15,563 nucleotides of DNA. It comes from JBEIDK01 sp040383485 (GTDB lineage: Bacteria > Bacteroidota > Bacteroidia > UBA4408). The translations under genes were made by a program, and so were the position numbers. The notes beneath the pieces are model-generated. The model worked only from the letters and a program-made list of their open reading frames with translations, was not told the DNA's origin and searched no databases. The stretch is from positions 1 through 15,563 of the forward strand of contig JBEIDK010000071.1 of assembly GCA_040383485.1 (NCBI GenBank). The letters run 5' to 3'. Positions 1 through 8,198 of the stretch are shown here, one piece after another (position 1 is the first letter of the stretch; each line of letters starts with the position of its first letter).

Positions 1-119
1 GAAACGCTAAAGCCTAATAAAATATGAACTTTTGCGAATAAATCATATTGGATATATGATGCATGAGGAAAAGTTGTATACTTCATATTTTGAAGGGGTT
101 TTGCGTTGTAATAGAATTT

Positions 120-323
120 CTAATGCATATTCTGGGTTAAATAGAATCCTGCTAAAGGATTTAAAAGAATATATGAAAAAACAATTGCGGAGGTTCCTCC
201 AGATGCTCCAACTGAAACATATAAATGATTGTTTTTATTCTTTTGATAAGATGGAATACAAGATATTATTACTGCCAATAAATAGAAAGACAAAAAAATA
301 ACATGTCCAATTTCTCCTTTGAG
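120..323 (-). pseudogene. Rhomboid-family intramembrane serine protease, truncated fragment
   Basis: Read on the minus strand, this stretch encodes about 67 residues: a hydrophobic helix (HVIFLSFYLLAVIISC), a charged loop (PSYQKNKNNHLY), then SVGASGGTSAIVFSYILLNP. This is the pattern of rhomboid proteases of Bacteroidota: a helix ending in a short polar loop, followed by the GxSG active-site loop at the start of the next helix. The catalytic Ser codon is at 201-203. The frame stops at 120-122, soon after the NPLAGFYL segment, so the later helix with the catalytic His is missing. The N-terminal helices are also missing, because the intact barrel gene ends at 358. The 323 limit is approximate, since the frame stays open further upstream without an ATG. 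Bases 1-119 show no continuation that I recognise in any frame. I read it as a decayed remnant without activity. The family call is by motif recognition only. Confidence 0.6.
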
Positions 324-357
324 ACAGCCTCTTTTTACTTTTTTTAATTGAAAATAA

Positions 358-1095
358 TTAATTCGCTTTAGCCTCGTCTGACCAAAGTTTATAACCTATA
401 TTCAACCAAACAGATAGAGCAGAATTTCTTTGCGGTAAGTCAACAATTTTTGTCTCACGCATGTCAACCATACCTTGGGTGTATCTTACATCTAAGCCTA
501 AGTTTAATTTTGGTGATATGTCATATACAAAGCCCAAGCCACCTATTAAACCATAATCTACATTACTTCGTGAATAGTAGTTGTAAATTACCGGCGAAGA
601 ACTAATAGTGGTATCCCTTCCTCCAACTTTACCTTTAAAAGTATAATCTAAGGTTGTTTCAGCATCATAACGTATAGCTGCTGCAAACCCTAAGGTTACA
701 TAAGGTCTAAATTTTCCTTCTGAGCCTAAAAATTTATAATGGAAAAGAATTGGTATTTCTAAGTAGTTTAGTTTGTCATCGTATTTATAAGTTGAAGTTC
801 CAGAATGTTCGCTGCTTGAATCAGAAACAGTACCTTCATAAGTTGCTCCTTTTGGAGAGTATAATAGCTCCATACTTGCGGCCCACTTGTTGTTAATATC
901 ATATCTTACAAATAATCCTGCAGCGGGGCTAAATTTTTGTTTCGCCTTATCAATTCCTTTTTTACTATCCGTGACTCCGCTTAAATTTGATAGGTTAGCA
1001 CCTAACTTCGCTCCACCAATAAAGGTTTGAGCACTTGTAATAGAAGTAATGCTTAATGCAGCAATAATTAATTTTGATTTTGTAAACATTTTCAT
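358..1095 (-). CDS. Outer membrane beta-barrel protein, PorT-like family
   Basis: A 245-residue exported protein. Residues 1-22 form a signal peptide (a Lys-containing start, then LIIAALSITSITSAQ) with probable cleavage next to A-Q, as is common in Bacteroidota. The mature part opens with FIGGAKLGANLSNLSG, the glycine-rich first strand typical of PorT-like barrels (OMP_b-brl_2 type). Alternating amphipathic strands follow (AASMELLYSPKG, YLEIPILFHYKF, RPYVTLGFAAAI, DYGLIGGLGFVYDI, LNLGLDVRYTQGM), and the protein ends in a final strand, SVWLNIGYKLW. The length and strand pattern suit an 8-10 stranded barrel in the outer membrane. Its substrate or role is unknown; most such proteins have no assigned function. 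It lies 48 bases downstream of the T9SS protease on the same strand and may be cotranscribed with it. No clear promoter box was seen in the gap. Confidence 0.8.
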   Translation of the reverse strand: MKMFTKSKLIIAALSITSITSAQTFIGGAKLGANLSNLSGVTDSKKGIDKAKQKFSPAAGLFVRYDINNKWAASMELLYSPKGATYEGTVSDSSSEHSGTSTYKYDDKLNYLEIPILFHYKFLGSEGKFRPYVTLGFAAAIRYDAETTLDYTFKGKVGGRDTTISSSPVIYNYYSRSNVDYGLIGGLGFVYDISPKLNLGLDVRYTQGMVDMRETKIVDLPQRNSALSVWLNIGYKLWSDEAKAN

Positions 1096-1143
1096 TTTGT
1101 TGTTAAATTGTAATTATCGTGGCTAATATATAAATATTAATTA

Positions 1144-3933
1144 TTACTCATTTCTAATTATTATTTTATCATAATACAAATTACCGTCTATGTTAGTTTT
1201 AATAATGTAAATTCCGTTTGGTAAATGACTAAAATTGAAGTTTTCTCTAGCGGCCTTTATTTGACGGGTATCAAGAAGTTGACCATTTAGGTTATATATT
1301 TCGAATGATGTTTTGTCTTTTACAAAATTAGAGATATAAAAATTGCAAACATTACAAGGGTTTGGAAACACTGCTAAATTGTTTTTACCTTTATATCTAA
1401 AGCTATCGGTAATAATTCCATTATATTTAATTTGTGCTGCATTTGCACCGTCTATAATTTTTTGTTCATTATTTCCGGCAATAATTGCAAATGCCACTTC
1501 TGCTGAATCATTAGCGAAAATGGTTATTGGTCCAGTTGATACTACTTCTGCAATATCATTACCTTGCAGAGTGGTAAAACCAGAACTATCTCTGTTATTT
1601 GATAATGTTATAAACTTTTCGGAGGTATTATATCCGTCTGATAAGTCCACTAAACCAGAACCAGAATTTACCAGGTCTATTGCATAATGAATAAAAGGAT
1701 AATTCGAAAGTAATTTTGTGCCTGCATATAAAGAGTTTGATTCATTTGAATATGCATACGATAAGTTTAGGTTACTTTTTAATCTTGTTCTATTCTTACT
1801 ATAATTCATAATGTCCCAGTCAGCAAAAATACCGGCATATATGTTGTTTAGTGTAGTTGAGTTTTTATTATTGATAATATATTTAAGTATTACAAAATTT
1901 TCATTACCCGTGCTACTCCATGCATAAGTTTGTTGATGTACACTAACATTTAGTTTTTGAGCAGCGGCTCCATCATCATTAAATACGCCATTCAATTCAG
2001 CATCTGCTGTTACTGAAGGTATTATTTTAGAAACATTGAGAGTAGAAAAAAAGTCGCTATCAAAATTTCCTGAAGTGCCCCTTACATAATCTGAAACCTG
2101 ATTTGGTGAATTACCAATCATCAATCCACCTTCATAAAGTAGTGAGCTGCTATTCAAATAGGTTACACCTATTCCATTGGTAGTATTTGATTGGTTATAT
2201 CCTATTAAACCTTTACTCGTAATAGTTATTCCTAAATCATTTTCGAGTAAATTTATATAATCAACATTTATTCGAAGGTAAAATATTTCTTTACGGTTAT
2301 AAATACCATCATTAAAGAATAGGGTAAATAATACATCTTGGTTTTGTGGACAATTTGGATTAACCTTTATTTTAAAAGGTTGCAAGTAATTACTCGTATC
2401 ACCTAAAGTTGCAACACCTCCAAGGTTCGCAACACTATCTAAAATTGTTACAAATGGACTAGAGCTTCTAATTTTTACAATTAAATTATTGGTAGGAGCA
2501 AGGTAATTTTTGTATCTGCATTTAAGTCTTATTGTATCTCCATTTGAAATTGCATTGTCATTATTATCAGAAATATTTTTTGATAGAGTTACTAAAGCAG
2601 GTTTTTCAGCATCTGTCAATGCTTTGAATAAATTTATTCTACCATGTCCGAGCTGAGCGGTATAGAAATTATTTCCTGAAACAGTATCAATGTTATCGCA
2701 TGTATTTTTTAGTCTTTCGGCAATTTGCAATGCATTATAATTAGGGAAATAACTTGCCACAATAGCAGCGCAACCTGCAGCAGCAGGGCAAGCCATTGAT
2801 GTGCCGCTGGATGGCACATAAACATTTCCGGGCCAAGTACTATAAATATCTTTTCCGGGAGCGCAAGCGTCTATAAAAATTCCGTAATTAGAATTGCTCC
2901 ATTTCACATCATCTGAATCGGTTGCTGCAATGCTAAATACATTATCGTATGCTGCTGGGTAAAATAATTGGTTGCTCGAGTTATTTCCTGCAGCAGCAAT
3001 TACCAAACAGTTTTTATTAATGGTTGCATAATTAATTGCGTCTTGTCCAAACTGTCCGCCAGAAGGTCCTCCCCATGAGCAGTTTACCATTTTACAATTT
3101 TTGTCTGCAGCATAAACAATACCTTCATATCCGTTAACCAGTAGTCCTGCACTATTCATAATCTTTATGGCCATAAATTTGCATTTGAATCCTGTACCAG
3201 CTATTCCTGCAGTATTGTCGGAAGTAGCAGAACAAATTCCTGCCACATGCACACCATGATTGCATACTGCACAAGGGTCAGGATTAGGATCATTATCGTT
3301 GTTTCCAAAATCCCATCCAATATAATTATCTATAAAGCCATCTGCATCATCATCAGTGCCATTGATTGGGTCGGCATAGTTTATTTTGAAACTATTTTTT
3401 AAATCTACATGAGAGCTATCAAATCCAGTATCTGTTATTCCTATAACAGTATTGGTATCGCCTTGCGAAATATTATAAGCTGCAAAAGTTTGGAGGTTAT
3501 TATGGTAAAACTGTAATGCTAAATCAGTATCGTTAGGAACATAGGTTAATGCATAATTATACTTAGGTTCGGCATAAGTTATTGATGTTAGTTTTGATAG
3601 TTGTTTTATAATTTTAGGTAACGATTTATTACTAGAAAACTTTATTTCATAAATCAGACTTAGGTCAACAAAATTGCTTTCTTTTTTGCCTTCTTTCATT
3701 GCAATTGGCTGGTGATGAGGGAATATTTTTTTAATTTCAAAGACTTGAATATCAGAAAAAAACTGCTGCACGTCTTCTATTTCAATTTTGTTCGACTTAC
3801 AAAATTCCCTGAACTCTGGTTTTATTTTTAAGATAATAGTTTGAGGCTGATAGTCAATATTTGCAAAAGATTTACAAACAATAAGTGATAAAATTAATAA
3901 AGAAAATAGTTTTAACTTGTTCATCGTTTTCAT
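1144..3933 (-). CDS. Subtilisin-like S8 serine protease with T9SS C-terminal sorting domain
   Basis: A 929-residue secreted peptidase. Residues 1-24 are a signal peptide (KLKLFSLLILSLIVCKSFA). Residues 28-130 look like a propeptide. The S8 domain covers about 160-440, with the triad Asp168 (GITDTG), His226 (NHGVHVAG) and Ser379 (SSGTSMACP), plus the oxyanion Asn317 (AAAGNNSS). About 450-560 looks like an Ig-like domain. About 560-840 holds a module with EGGLMIG, FNDDGAA and FADWDIM that I associate with Bacteroidota secreted subtilases. The last 78 residues are a type A sorting domain (VFPNPCN, then YNLNGQLL and LPNGIYIIK), so export by the type IX system to the surface or medium is expected. 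Substrate is unknown. ATG codons at 3933 and 3924 are both possible starts. The -7 box at 3946-3953 is so close to 3933 that the fourth codon (MNKLKL) may be the real start. All catalytic residues are present. Confidence 0.93.
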   Translation of the reverse strand: MKTMNKLKLFSLLILSLIVCKSFANIDYQPQTIILKIKPEFREFCKSNKIEIEDVQQFFSDIQVFEIKKIFPHHQPIAMKEGKKESNFVDLSLIYEIKFSSNKSLPKIIKQLSKLTSITYAEPKYNYALTYVPNDTDLALQFYHNNLQTFAAYNISQGDTNTVIGITDTGFDSSHVDLKNSFKINYADPINGTDDDADGFIDNYIGWDFGNNDNDPNPDPCAVCNHGVHVAGICSATSDNTAGIAGTGFKCKFMAIKIMNSAGLLVNGYEGIVYAADKNCKMVNCSWGGPSGGQFGQDAINYATINKNCLVIAAAGNNSSNQLFYPAAYDNVFSIAATDSDDVKWSNSNYGIFIDACAPGKDIYSTWPGNVYVPSSGTSMACPAAAGCAAIVASYFPNYNALQIAERLKNTCDNIDTVSGNNFYTAQLGHGRINLFKALTDAEKPALVTLSKNISDNNDNAISNGDTIRLKCRYKNYLAPTNNLIVKIRSSSPFVTILDSVANLGGVATLGDTSNYLQPFKIKVNPNCPQNQDVLFTLFFNDGIYNRKEIFYLRINVDYINLLENDLGITITSKGLIGYNQSNTTNGIGVTYLNSSSLLYEGGLMIGNSPNQVSDYVRGTSGNFDSDFFSTLNVSKIIPSVTADAELNGVFNDDGAAAQKLNVSVHQQTYAWSSTGNENFVILKYIINNKNSTTLNNIYAGIFADWDIMNYSKNRTRLKSNLNLSYAYSNESNSLYAGTKLLSNYPFIHYAIDLVNSGSGLVDLSDGYNTSEKFITLSNNRDSSGFTTLQGNDIAEVVSTGPITIFANDSAEVAFAIIAGNNEQKIIDGANAAQIKYNGIITDSFRYKGKNNLAVFPNPCNVCNFYISNFVKDKTSFEIYNLNGQLLDTRQIKAARENFNFSHLPNGIYIIKTNIDGNLYYDKIIIRNE

Positions 3934-3945
3934 TTCATTTTATAA

Positions 3946-3953
3946 CAAAGTTA
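3946..3953 (-). promoter_or_regulatory. Candidate Bacteroidota -7 box upstream of the S8 protease
   Basis: The minus strand reads TAACTTTG, an exact match to the TAnnTTTG -7 element of Bacteroidota primary sigma promoters. I see no TTG at the expected -33 distance, only a TTTT run. It lies 12 bases from the first possible ATG, which gives a very short leader. Confidence 0.45.
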
Positions 3954-3998
3954 ATCTTCCGATTGTTTTCTGAAAATTTCAGCTGTACTCTTTTATTT

Positions 3999-4029
3999 TT
4001 TGAGAATATTATAAAATCATGTAGGTTTG
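3999..4029 (+). promoter_or_regulatory. Bacteroidota-type promoter of fabG
   Basis: A TTTG at 3999-4002, at the end of a T run, is followed by a 19-base spacer and then TAGGTTTG at 4022-4029. This fits the -33 TTTG / -7 TAnnTTTG promoter of Bacteroidota closely. Transcription would start near 4036, leaving a leader of about 12 bases before the fabG ATG. It is the best promoter in the window. Confidence 0.65.
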
Positions 4030-4047
4030 AAAAAACATAAATTTTAA

Positions 4048-4794
4048 ATGATGAAATTACTAGAAAATAAAGTTGCACTTATTACCGGAGCATCAAGAGG
4101 TATTGGAAAAGGTATAGCCGAAACATTTGCACAACATGGTTGTAATGTTGCTTTTACTTTTTTGTCATCTGTTGAAAAGGGCCTAGCATTAGAAAATGAA
4201 TTAAGCAATTATGGAGTAAAAGCAAAAGGATATCAGAGTGATGCAGGCGATTTTGCTGCTGCCGATAAACTAATAAATGATGTTGTTGCAGAGTTTGGGA
4301 CTATAGATATTGTGGTTAATAATGCTGGAATTACTCGTGATAATTTATTGATGCGAATGACAGAAGCTGCATTTGATGAAGTAATTCGTGCCAACTTAAA
4401 ATCGATTTTTAATATTACTAAAGCGGTGCAACGCCCAATGTTAAAAGCACGCAGCGGTTCCATCATTAACGTAAGTTCAATTGTGGGGGTTAAGGGTAAC
4501 GCAGGCCAATCTAATTATGCTGCTTCAAAAGCCGGAATTATTGGTTTCTCAAAATCTATGGCTCTTGAACTAGGAAGCCGCAGCATAAGATGCAATGTGA
4601 TAGCTCCTGGATTTATTGAAACAGAAATGACTGGTGCTCTTGATGAAAAAACTGTGCAAGGATGGAGAGATGCTATACCTCTAAAACGAGGAGGTACAGC
4701 TACTGATGTTGCTAATTTAGCACTATTTTTAGCATCTGATTTAAGTACTTATATTACTGGTCAAACCATTAGTGTTTGTGGTGGAATGATTTAA
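4048..4794 (+). CDS. fabG: 3-oxoacyl-[acyl-carrier-protein] reductase FabG (SDR family)
   Basis: A 248-residue short-chain dehydrogenase that would carry out the NADPH-dependent reduction of 3-oxoacyl-ACP to 3-hydroxyacyl-ACP in the cytoplasmic fatty acid elongation cycle. It shows the cofactor motif TGASRGIG (residues 13-20), NNAG (91-94), Asn116, and the catalytic Ser144, Tyr157 and Lys161 with the same Ser-Tyr spacing as E. coli FabG. GQSNYAASKAGIIGFSKS and PGFIETEMT are strongly FabG-like. Length is normal. Two ATG codons (4048 and 4051) are adjacent, and either could be used. It follows a good promoter and precedes an OsmC-family gene by 36 bases. There is no other fab gene nearby, so a specialised SDR role (for example an acetoacetyl-CoA reductase) cannot be excluded, but FabG is the best fit. 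Confidence 0.85.
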   Translation: MMKLLENKVALITGASRGIGKGIAETFAQHGCNVAFTFLSSVEKGLALENELSNYGVKAKGYQSDAGDFAAADKLINDVVAEFGTIDIVVNNAGITRDNLLMRMTEAAFDEVIRANLKSIFNITKAVQRPMLKARSGSIINVSSIVGVKGNAGQSNYAASKAGIIGFSKSMALELGSRSIRCNVIAPGFIETEMTGALDEKTVQGWRDAIPLKRGGTATDVANLALFLASDLSTYITGQTISVCGGMI

Positions 4795-4830
4795 AATAAT
4801 CACTCATTAACTATTTACGTTTCATTTTTT

Positions 4831-5232
4831 ATGGACTCAATAGAGGTTATTACAAGTTGGAAAGGAGAGGGTAATTTTGTAGCACATGTTACTGGCCATG
4901 ATATACCTATGAGCACAAAGCATGATTTTGGTAGTAGTCCAAAGCAATTATTATTAGCTGGCCTTGCAGGTTGCACGGGCATTGACGTAGTTGATATGCT
5001 TAAAAAAATGAGGGTTACATTTGATGAATTTTCATTAACAGTTACTGCTAACCAAACAACAGAGCACCCTAAAGTTTATGACTACATTAAAATTGTTTAC
5101 CAATTTAAAGGAGCTGATTTGGATAAATTGAAAATTGAGAAGGCCGTAAAACTTTCAAAGGAAAAATATTGTGGTGTAAGCGCTATGCTTGGAAAAGCAG
5201 CTAAAATAGAATTTCAGATTTTATTGAATTAG
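4831..5232 (+). CDS. OsmC-family peroxiredoxin-like protein
   Basis: A 133-residue member of the OsmC/Ohr fold. The two conserved cysteines are Cys48, in LLLAGLAGCTGIDV, and Cys114, in EKYCGVSAML. In characterised OsmC and Ohr proteins these form the thiol pair that reduces organic hydroperoxides. The length and the YCxVxxML motif place it in the general OsmC group (YhfA-like) rather than Ohr. It is cytoplasmic, with no signal peptide. It starts 36 bases after fabG on the same strand with no promoter seen between, so it is probably cotranscribed. The true substrate in this organism cannot be told from sequence. Confidence 0.85.
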   Translation: MDSIEVITSWKGEGNFVAHVTGHDIPMSTKHDFGSSPKQLLLAGLAGCTGIDVVDMLKKMRVTFDEFSLTVTANQTTEHPKVYDYIKIVYQFKGADLDKLKIEKAVKLSKEKYCGVSAMLGKAAKIEFQILLN

Positions 5233-5339
5233 TGCTATTTTAACGTCTGTTTATTTGTTGTTTTAATTCCTATTTTTACATCAATTTATAAAAAGATTTT
5301 TTTATTTTATTATCAAAAAGGACTTTCCCGATTAAGATT

Positions 5340-7289
5340 ATGCAAGAAGAAAAAAAGAAACGTACCGCCACAAAAAAAACAAAGGATAACATTGCAGCAA
5401 ACCATCACTTTAGTTTGTTTTCCGATTTAGATATTCATCTTTTTAAGGAAGGGAAGCATTTTAAACTGTATGAGAAATTGGGTTCTCATCAGGTGAAAGT
5501 AAATGGTGTTTCGGGGATTTATTTTGCTGTATGGGCACCAGATGCTGGTTATGTGTCAGTTATAGGAGATTTTAATTATTGGGATAAACATGCCCATAAT
5601 ATGCAAGTTCGTTGGGATGGGAGTGGTATATGGGAAATTTTTATTCCTGAAATTCATCAATTAAATAATTACAAATATTTTATTAGCAACCAGAATACTG
5701 GTCATACATTTGAGAAAACGGACCCATTTGCAAATTACTTCGAAATACCACCTAAAACAGCTACGATTGTTTATGAACAAAAATTTAAATGGGCTGATAA
5801 AAAGTGGATGAACAATAGAGGAAATGGAGCTTTAAAAAATCCATTCTCAATCTACGAAGTACATTTAGGAAGTTGGATGCGTGTTCCAGAAGAAGTAAAT
5901 CGAAGTTTGACTTATCGTGAGGCTGCTGAGAAATTAGTTCCATATGTAAAAGAAATGGGCTTTACTCACATTGAGTTTTTGCCTGTTACCGAGCACCCAT
6001 TCTATGGTAGCTGGGGTTACCAAAGTATTGGATATTTTGCTGCTACTTCTCGTTACGGCACTCCCGACGATTTTGCTTATTTAGTAAATGAGTTTCATAA
6101 AGCAGGGATTGGTGTTATTTTAGATTGGGTACCTTCACATTTTCCTACTGATGGCCATGCCCTTGGCAATTTTGATGGCACACATTTATATGAACATGAA
6201 GACCCCCGACTAGGTTTTCATCCCGATTGGAAGAGTTTCATTTTTAATTATGGGCGACATGAAGTAGTAAGTTTTTTAATTAGTTCGGCGTTTTATTGGT
6301 TAGATAAATTTCATATCGACGGTTTACGCGTAGATGCAGTAGCATCAATGCTTTATCTTGATTATAGCCGCAATCATGGCGAGTGGATACCAAATATACA
6401 CGGAAGTAATGAAAACTTAGAAGCCATTAGTTTTATAAAATTGTTTAATGAAGCAGTGTATTCAAACTTCCCCGATGTACAAACAATTGCTGAAGAATCA
6501 ACAGCATGGCCAAAAGTAAGTAGACCAACATTTGATGGCGGCTTAGGTTTTGGTATGAAATGGATGATGGGCTGGATGCACGACACCTTAGAATACTTTA
6601 AAAAAGACCCTATCTATAGAGCACACCATCAGAACAATATTACATTTAGTATTAATTATGCTTTTAATGAGAATTTTTGTTTGCCACTTTCACATGATGA
6701 AGTAGTGCATGGTAAAGGTTCGTTACTTACTAAAATGCCTGGCGATGAATGGCAAAAATTTGCAAACTTACGATTGATGTTTAGCTATATGTACATGCAC
6801 CCAGGAACAAAATTATTGTTTATGGGCTCAGAAATTGCACAACACCAAGAGTGGAATCATGAGGCAAGTTTAGATTGGCACTTGCTTGAAAATCACATGC
6901 ATAAAGGCGTGCAGAGTGTGCTAAAGAAATTAAATACAATTTATAAAAAAGAAAAAGCATTATATGAACAACAGTTTTCACATCTAGGATTTGAGTTTAT
7001 TGATATGAGCGACAATACAAATTGTGTGATTTCATTTATGCGTAAATCAGAAAATGAGAAGCTTATTGTGGTTTGTAATTTTAGTGCAGTAGTTCATGAT
7101 AGTTATCGTATTGGTGTTCCAGATGTTGGCAGCTACTCAGAAATTTTCAATAGTGATTTAACTGAATTTGGTGGCAGTGGTATACACAATAAAAAAGTAA
7201 AATCTGAAAGCATCGCATTGCATGGCAAAGAAAATTCAATTAAAATTGTTTTGCCTCCATTGGCTTGTTTGGTGATGAAGGTAGGGTAA
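5340..7289 (+). CDS. glgB: 1,4-alpha-glucan branching enzyme GlgB (GH13)
   Basis: A 649-residue enzyme that cuts an alpha-1,4 glucan chain and rejoins it in alpha-1,6 linkage to branch glycogen. Residues about 40-135 form the CBM48-type domain (GIYFAVWAPDAGYVSVIGDFNYW). The GH13 barrel follows, with LDWVPSHF (261-268), the nucleophile Asp332 in LRVDAVASMLY, the acid/base Glu385 in IAEEST (the same 53-residue spacing as Asp405 and Glu458 of E. coli GlgB), and SHDEVVHGK with Asp453. The C-terminal beta domain covers about 550-649. It is shorter than E. coli GlgB because it lacks the first N-terminal domain, as many short GlgB forms do. The first 17 residues are Lys-rich and poorly conserved, so the start is less sure. 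It lies 107 bases after the OsmC-family gene and 6 bases before prmC. No other glycogen gene is in the window. Confidence 0.95.
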   Translation: MQEEKKKRTATKKTKDNIAANHHFSLFSDLDIHLFKEGKHFKLYEKLGSHQVKVNGVSGIYFAVWAPDAGYVSVIGDFNYWDKHAHNMQVRWDGSGIWEIFIPEIHQLNNYKYFISNQNTGHTFEKTDPFANYFEIPPKTATIVYEQKFKWADKKWMNNRGNGALKNPFSIYEVHLGSWMRVPEEVNRSLTYREAAEKLVPYVKEMGFTHIEFLPVTEHPFYGSWGYQSIGYFAATSRYGTPDDFAYLVNEFHKAGIGVILDWVPSHFPTDGHALGNFDGTHLYEHEDPRLGFHPDWKSFIFNYGRHEVVSFLISSAFYWLDKFHIDGLRVDAVASMLYLDYSRNHGEWIPNIHGSNENLEAISFIKLFNEAVYSNFPDVQTIAEESTAWPKVSRPTFDGGLGFGMKWMMGWMHDTLEYFKKDPIYRAHHQNNITFSINYAFNENFCLPLSHDEVVHGKGSLLTKMPGDEWQKFANLRLMFSYMYMHPGTKLLFMGSEIAQHQEWNHEASLDWHLLENHMHKGVQSVLKKLNTIYKKEKALYEQQFSHLGFEFIDMSDNTNCVISFMRKSENEKLIVVCNFSAVVHDSYRIGVPDVGSYSEIFNSDLTEFGGSGIHNKKVKSESIALHGKENSIKIVLPPLACLVMKVG

Positions 7290-7295
7290 TAATTT

Positions 7296-8129
7296 ATGCA
7301 ACTCCCTCAAATCAAAAATATTTTTGTATCAGAATTACAGCAAGTTTACGATTCAGCTGAAGCAGTAAATTTAATGTGGTGGGCAATTCAAGAAATTACA
7401 AGTAAACCCAAAAAGGAATTACTTGTGTCAGAAAATATTGAAGTTTCACCAGAAAAAATTACTGAAGTTTTATCTCTTCTAAAATCAGGGAAACCAATTC
7501 AATATATCTTTAACAAAGCATACTTTTTTGATTTGGAGTTTTATGTTGATGAGCATGTTTTGATACCAAGACCAGAAACCGAACAACTAGTGCAATGGAT
7601 AATATCTGATCATTCAAAAACAGAAAGCATTAATATAATTGATTTGTGCACCGGCAGTGGATGCATTGCAATCAGTCTTAAACATAATTTACCACATACA
7701 AAAGTTTCTGCTCTTGATGTTTCTGAAAAGGCAATTGAAATTGCAACAAAAAATGCTGTTAGTATTAACTTAGAAATTGATTTTGATTGTAATGATTTAT
7801 TTAAGTTAAACACTACAGAGCAATTTGATATTATTGTGAGCAATCCACCTTATGTATGCGAAAAAGAAAAAGCTTTGATGCATAAAAACGTCTTAGACTA
7901 TGAACCGCATATTGCCTTATTTGTTGAAGATGATGATGCCTTAATTTTTTACAAAGTCATCGCCAAATTTGGTTTAACAAACTTAAAGCCTGCGGGAATT
8001 ATTTATTTAGAAATAAATGAAAGTTTAGCAAAAGAAACAGCTGCTATTTTTATTCAGTTTGGTTATCATTCAACAGAAATTAGAAAAGACTTAAATGGAA
8101 AAGAAAGAATGATTAGAGTTACAAAATAA
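7296..8129 (+). CDS. prmC: Release factor N5-glutamine methyltransferase PrmC (HemK)
   Basis: A 277-residue SAM-dependent methyltransferase expected to methylate the glutamine of the GGQ motif in peptide release factors. Residues 1-70 form the helical N-terminal domain that contacts the release factor. The conserved VLIPRPETE lies at about 88-96, the SAM-binding DLCTGSGCIA at 116-125, the acidic LDVSEKAIEIA at 140-150, and the catalytic NPPY at 183-186, followed by the usual YEPHIALF stretch. Length and motif order are normal. It starts only 6 bases after glgB, so the two are probably cotranscribed, although they have no known functional link. PrmC often sits beside prfA; no prfA is present here. 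Confidence 0.92.
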   Translation: MQLPQIKNIFVSELQQVYDSAEAVNLMWWAIQEITSKPKKELLVSENIEVSPEKITEVLSLLKSGKPIQYIFNKAYFFDLEFYVDEHVLIPRPETEQLVQWIISDHSKTESINIIDLCTGSGCIAISLKHNLPHTKVSALDVSEKAIEIATKNAVSINLEIDFDCNDLFKLNTTEQFDIIVSNPPYVCEKEKALMHKNVLDYEPHIALFVEDDDALIFYKVIAKFGLTNLKPAGIIYLEINESLAKETAAIFIQFGYHSTEIRKDLNGKERMIRVTK

Positions 8130-8198
8130 ACCTGAACAATATTGCCATTTCTCTGTTTTATTCTCCGTTATATAAATTAAAAAAACAAATAAAGTCCC

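Noticed and set aside
32..301. Plus-strand open frame of 89 codons starting at TTG
   Set aside because: It has no recognisable motif and no promoter. The opposite strand reads as a rhomboid fragment over 120-323, so this frame is best explained as its shadow.
317..341. GAGACAGCCTC followed by T runs, resembling a terminator or an insertion-sequence end common in Bacteroidota
   Set aside because: The possible stem is only three base pairs, no second copy or target duplication is visible, and no transposase remnant is present. It may mark the junction of the rhomboid fragment but cannot be supported as an element.
1343..1687. Plus-strand open frame of 114 codons inside the S8 protease gene
   Set aside because: It lies antisense to well-conserved coding sequence of the protease and shows no family features.
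5233..5339. Search for a promoter or terminator between the OsmC-family gene and glgB
   Set aside because: Only imperfect boxes (such as TTTATTTG and TATTTTTA) with wrong spacing were found, and no hairpin, so none is reported.
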